DNA from: Erwinia sp039023475
Lineage (GTDB): Bacteria; Pseudomonadota; Gammaproteobacteria; Enterobacterales; Enterobacteriaceae
NCBI RefSeq assembly: GCF_039023475.1
Contig: NZ_JBCHVB010000001.1
Span: 806,001 to 870,000, forward strand
Reading direction: 5' to 3'
Length of the DNA stretch: 64,000 nucleotides
In this document: positions 61,473 through 64,000 of the stretch, one piece after another
How the letters are laid out: the number at the start of each line of letters is the position of its first letter
Numbering within the stretch: position 1 is the stretch's first letter
The notes under the pieces: model-generated
Database searches by the model: none
Told to the model about the DNA's origin: nothing
Seen by the model: only the letters and a program-made list of their open reading frames with translations
Made by a program: the position numbers and the translations under genes

Positions 61473-61497
61473 CTGACCGGCCAGGGCGACCGGTCAG
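61473..61497 (-). terminator. Hairpin between yceM and murJ
   Basis: CTGACCGG and CCGGTCAG form an 8-bp stem with a 9-nt loop between the yceM stop and the murJ start. The minus-strand downstream bases have only CATTTTG, so it is a weak terminator at best. Confidence 0.4.
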
Positions 61498-61555
61498 GAA
61501 TCGGCATAGTCTACTGATGCTGAAGGAAATAACCACTCTCGTTTGTTACAGCGGA

Positions 61556-62479
61556 TTATTCGCGGTCGCTATCCCGCCAGAGTTTCTCCACAATACGCTG
61601 CGCCACCAGCGCCTGCTCCCCGGAGGTTTGCGGCATAGTCTGATTTTGCACACAGGTGATGAAATGGTGCGCCGCACCGGCAAACCCCCGCTGCTCCAGC
61701 GTACTCATCCAGCCCGGTACAGGTTCGACAATCAGTTTACCTTCCGTCTCCTGCTGGTAGTCCCGCATGTCATGCAGTTGCCAGACGCTGCCTTCAGCTA
61801 TCGCCATAACCGACTCACGCTGCGTCCCCGCGCGGCGATGCATGCTGGTGGTCACCTGAGTCGATCCGACACTGAAATGATGCTCGGCGTAGAGCATCTC
61901 TCCCGCCTCGGTGGTCTGAATGATACCGCTCTGGAGCCTGCCGCTTCCGCCGCTCAGCCAGAGCGCCGTGTCGACGACGTGCAGGTAATCATCCAGCAGG
62001 GTAAAAAAGAGATCGCCCGGGCCAACGCTGTCACCGCGGTGTTTGTCCATTCTCAGCGAGGCGGGCGCGGCCAGCTGGGCTTTAAGCTGCAGATAACGGG
62101 GGGCAAAACGGCGGTTGAAGGCCACCATCAGCTTACGTCCGAGACGGTGGGCCAGCGTCACCAGCTCTTCGGCTTCACTCAGCTTCGCCGCCAGCGGCTT
62201 ATCAACGCACACATCCACACCCGCCAGCAGCAGCTGCTTAACAATGGCAAAGTGGCTGTCGGTTGAGGTATGTACGAACGCCGCATCGCAGGAAGCAGCC
62301 AGCGCATCAAGCGTGGAGAAAAGCGGGATGCGGTAGCTGTCGCAGACCGGCTTTGCCTTTGTCTGATTCGGTGAAAATGCGCCAGCGATCTGCCACTCAC
62401 CGGTCTTTGTCACGACCGGAAGCCAGGCTTTCTGCGCAATGCTTCCCAGCCCTACGATACCAATCCTGAGTTGTCTCAT
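61556..62479 (-). CDS. yceM: Gfo/Idh/MocA-family oxidoreductase YceM
   Basis: Putative NAD(P)-dependent dehydrogenase (MviM), 307 residues. A Rossmann motif GIVGLGSIAQKAWLP is at the N-terminus, and VCVDKPLAAKLSEAEEL holds the catalytic EKP-like Lys as DKP. Substrate unknown. It lies directly after yceH (one base between stop and start) and 132 bp before murJ. Confidence 0.93.
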   Translation of the reverse strand: MRQLRIGIVGLGSIAQKAWLPVVTKTGEWQIAGAFSPNQTKAKPVCDSYRIPLFSTLDALAASCDAAFVHTSTDSHFAIVKQLLLAGVDVCVDKPLAAKLSEAEELVTLAHRLGRKLMVAFNRRFAPRYLQLKAQLAAPASLRMDKHRGDSVGPGDLFFTLLDDYLHVVDTALWLSGGSGRLQSGIIQTTEAGEMLYAEHHFSVGSTQVTTSMHRRAGTQRESVMAIAEGSVWQLHDMRDYQQETEGKLIVEPVPGWMSTLEQRGFAGAAHHFITCVQNQTMPQTSGEQALVAQRIVEKLWRDSDRE

Positions 62480-62480
62480 T

Positions 62481-63119
62481 TCAGCCCTCTTGTGTCAGTT
62501 TAGCCAGCTGTTGCTGCATTTCGGCGACCTGGCGCTCCAGTTCCGCCACCCTTTCAGAGAGCACGTCGCCATCTGATGGTGCGCTAACGTCGTGGGAAAC
62601 GTCATCGACCTCGCCGCTGAAAAGATGCATATAGCGGCTTTCACGCTTACCCGGCTCCCGAGCAAGTCTGACCACGAAGGGACCATCTTCACGCGTGGCG
62701 AGCCGCTCCAGCGCCTGCTCCACTTCACTCATATCGGCGAATTCATGCAGACGACTGCTTCGCGTGCGGAGTTCACCGGGCGTTTGTGTCCCTCTGAGCA
62801 ACAGCGTGGTCACCAGAGCCAGTTCGCCTGGCGAAAATTTGAGCTGTCCGAACGCCGTATTGCAGAAGCGGTGTTCATACTTTGTCACCCGGCTGCCGAA
62901 ACCGCTTTGGGGGGTGGCGAGATGTTTTTTTACCAGCTCATCGAGCGTCTCCTGGACCTGAACCTCGCTCAGTGACATCACCGGCTCACGGTTTGACTTC
63001 TGGTTACAGGCCGTGACCACGCCGTTGAGGGACATCGGGTACTGTTCCGGCGTGGTGACCTGCTTTTCCAGCAGGCAGCCAAGCGTACGCGCCTCTAAGG
63101 GCGACAAAAGCATTTTCAT
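62481..63119 (-). CDS. yceH: DUF480 protein YceH
   Basis: Protein of 212 residues with a winged-helix-like fold, very similar to E. coli YceH. It starts MKMLLSPLEARTLGCLLEKQ and has LALVTTLLLRGTQTPGELRTR in the middle; the C-terminal helix AELERQVAEMQQQLAKLTQ is a coiled coil. Function unknown. It is 7 nt from rimJ and one base from yceM. Confidence 0.93.
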   Translation of the reverse strand: MKMLLSPLEARTLGCLLEKQVTTPEQYPMSLNGVVTACNQKSNREPVMSLSEVQVQETLDELVKKHLATPQSGFGSRVTKYEHRFCNTAFGQLKFSPGELALVTTLLLRGTQTPGELRTRSSRLHEFADMSEVEQALERLATREDGPFVVRLAREPGKRESRYMHLFSGEVDDVSHDVSAPSDGDVLSERVAELERQVAEMQQQLAKLTQEG

Positions 63120-63126
63120 GGTGTGG

Positions 63127-63717
63127 TTATCCGCGTCTTTCAGGTGTCCATTCTCTGGACGTCAGGGCCGTCAGCACGTGATCCTGCCAGCGGCCATCAA
63201 TCAATAAGTAGGCTTTGGCATAGCCCTCTTTCTCAAAACCGAGCCGCGCAAGCAGGTCACCGCTTCGCTGATTATGCGGCATATAGTTCGCCATAATGCG
63301 GTGAATACGCTGCTGGCGCTGCATATAGCGAATGGCGGCCTGTAGCGCTTCAAACATCATTCCCTGCCCCTGCCACTTCTCGCCGAGCGAATAGCCCAGA
63401 TAGCAGGCGTGAAAAGATCCGCGCACCACGTTGCTGAAGTTGGCCACGCCGCGTACCTCATTTTCATCCGGATCCATTACCGCAAAATAGAAGGCGCTGC
63501 CCTGTTTATGCATATCGCTAATCAGTCCGAGCCGGGCCTGCCAGCCTGAAGGATAACAGTGGCTCTCATCGCGCACCGGCTCCCAGGGCCTGAGAAAAGC
63601 GCGGTTTTCAGCATAGTAATCCGCGAGCCGCCAGGCATCGCGTTCGTGAACGAGGCGTACGACCAGCCGATCGGTGGTCAGACGCACTTTGGGTGCAGCG
63701 GAACGATAGCCAAACAT
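63127..63717 (-). CDS. rimJ: Ribosomal protein S5 alanine N-acetyltransferase
   Basis: GNAT acetyltransferase of 196 residues; E. coli RimJ acetylates the N-terminal Ala of ribosomal protein S5. The acetyl-CoA site motif is LGEKWQGQGMMFEAL, with the preceding FHACYLGYSLG strand. The start is preceded by CAGGAG. The region from 63718 to the window end (283 bp) shows no gene I can support. Confidence 0.95.
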   Translation of the reverse strand: MFGYRSAAPKVRLTTDRLVVRLVHERDAWRLADYYAENRAFLRPWEPVRDESHCYPSGWQARLGLISDMHKQGSAFYFAVMDPDENEVRGVANFSNVVRGSFHACYLGYSLGEKWQGQGMMFEALQAAIRYMQRQQRIHRIMANYMPHNQRSGDLLARLGFEKEGYAKAYLLIDGRWQDHVLTALTSREWTPERRG

Positions 63718-64000
63718 CTTTTCTCCTGAAATTGGCCGCCAGCAAGAACAGTGAGCCTTTGCGCTATCCCAGCCTGCACCGGATGGCGTGCCGCTGAAGG
63801 GCGTTATCGGCTCTTTTCCACACTATACCTCCCGGCAGGGACGCCGGTAAAACGGCCTGGTGAAATTCTGTAGATTCAATGTTGCTGATAATAGCGGAAA
63901 AAATGCATCAGTCGGCCACGGAACGCGTTATTTCGCTTCCCGGCCATCATAAAAGAGCATCCCCTGCCAGGGCGCCTGCCGACAGGCGCTGAGCCGCTGG

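Noticed and set aside
63904..63995. Short plus-strand frame starting MHQSATERVISLPGH
   Set aside because: Thirty codons, no ribosome site, no similarity to the start of MdtH.
63928..64000. 23 open codons on the minus strand ending at the right window edge (MLFYDGREAK before a TAA)
   Set aside because: It could be the end of a gene starting outside the window, but 23 residues with no recognisable family are too few to call. In E. coli the gene next to rimJ (mdtH) is divergent from it, so a minus-strand gene is not expected here.

Overview
The window is a conserved chromosomal segment of an enterobacterium. Gene order follows the E. coli rluE-purB-phoPQ-pepT-lolCDE-mfd-ndh-ptsG-fab-rne-flg-murJ-rimJ stretch in inverted order, and nearly every protein aligns by eye with its E. 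coli counterpart. Several E. coli genes are missing at their usual places: potABCD near pepT, comR-bhsA-ldtC beside mfd, and fhuE beside ptsG. Others are inserted, and RNase E is unusually long (1303 residues). With the GC-rich codon use this suggests an Erwinia/Pantoea-type member of the Enterobacterales rather than Escherichia or Salmonella. That placement is an inference and no species is claimed. I recognise 63 protein genes, including a partial rluE and rpmF (56 residues). I see no rRNA, tRNA, CRISPR array, insertion sequence or prophage.

Left part (1-18.4 kb): RNA modification and nucleotide genes (rluE, nudJ, mnmA, hflD, purB) lead into phoPQ, which has a well-formed PhoP box. A CPA1 Na+/H+ antiporter with a structured leader and a DUF421 membrane protein sit between phoQ and roxA. 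After pepT comes a divergent XRE-cupin regulator/BenE transporter pair whose shared intergenic region carries three palindromes. The minus-strand lolCDE-nagK-cobB operon follows.

Middle (18.4-43 kb): a small unrecognised gene precedes mfd. Then come ycfJ, ndh (with a perfect FNR box), ycfP-nagZ-thiK-lpoB-ycfL-hinT (peptidoglycan recycling and PBP1b activation, thiamine salvage), and ptsG with a conserved SgrS target plus CRP-like and Mlc-like sites. The long minus-strand yceD-rpmF-plsX-fabHDG-acpP-fabF-pabC-mltG-tmk-holB-ycfH block carries fatty-acid and phospholipid initiation together with folate, DNA replication and cell-wall genes. maf and rluC lie at its upstream side.

Right part (43-64 kb): rne has a conserved autoregulatory leader and a nine-copy 13-residue repeat in its C-terminal scaffold. 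A gene-poor gap of about 700 bp follows. Then comes the flagellar rod/hook/ring cluster flgBCDEFGHIJ-flgKL, with flgA-flgM-flgN divergent. A FlhDC-type palindrome and two FliA promoters are readable from sequence. murJ, yceM, yceH and rimJ close the window.

I found no convincing wholly new multi-gene system. The best leads are the leader RNA of the antiporter gene, the palindrome-regulated BenE locus, the small gene next to a PhoP-like box, the RNase E repeat expansion and the short ORF in the rne-flgL gap.
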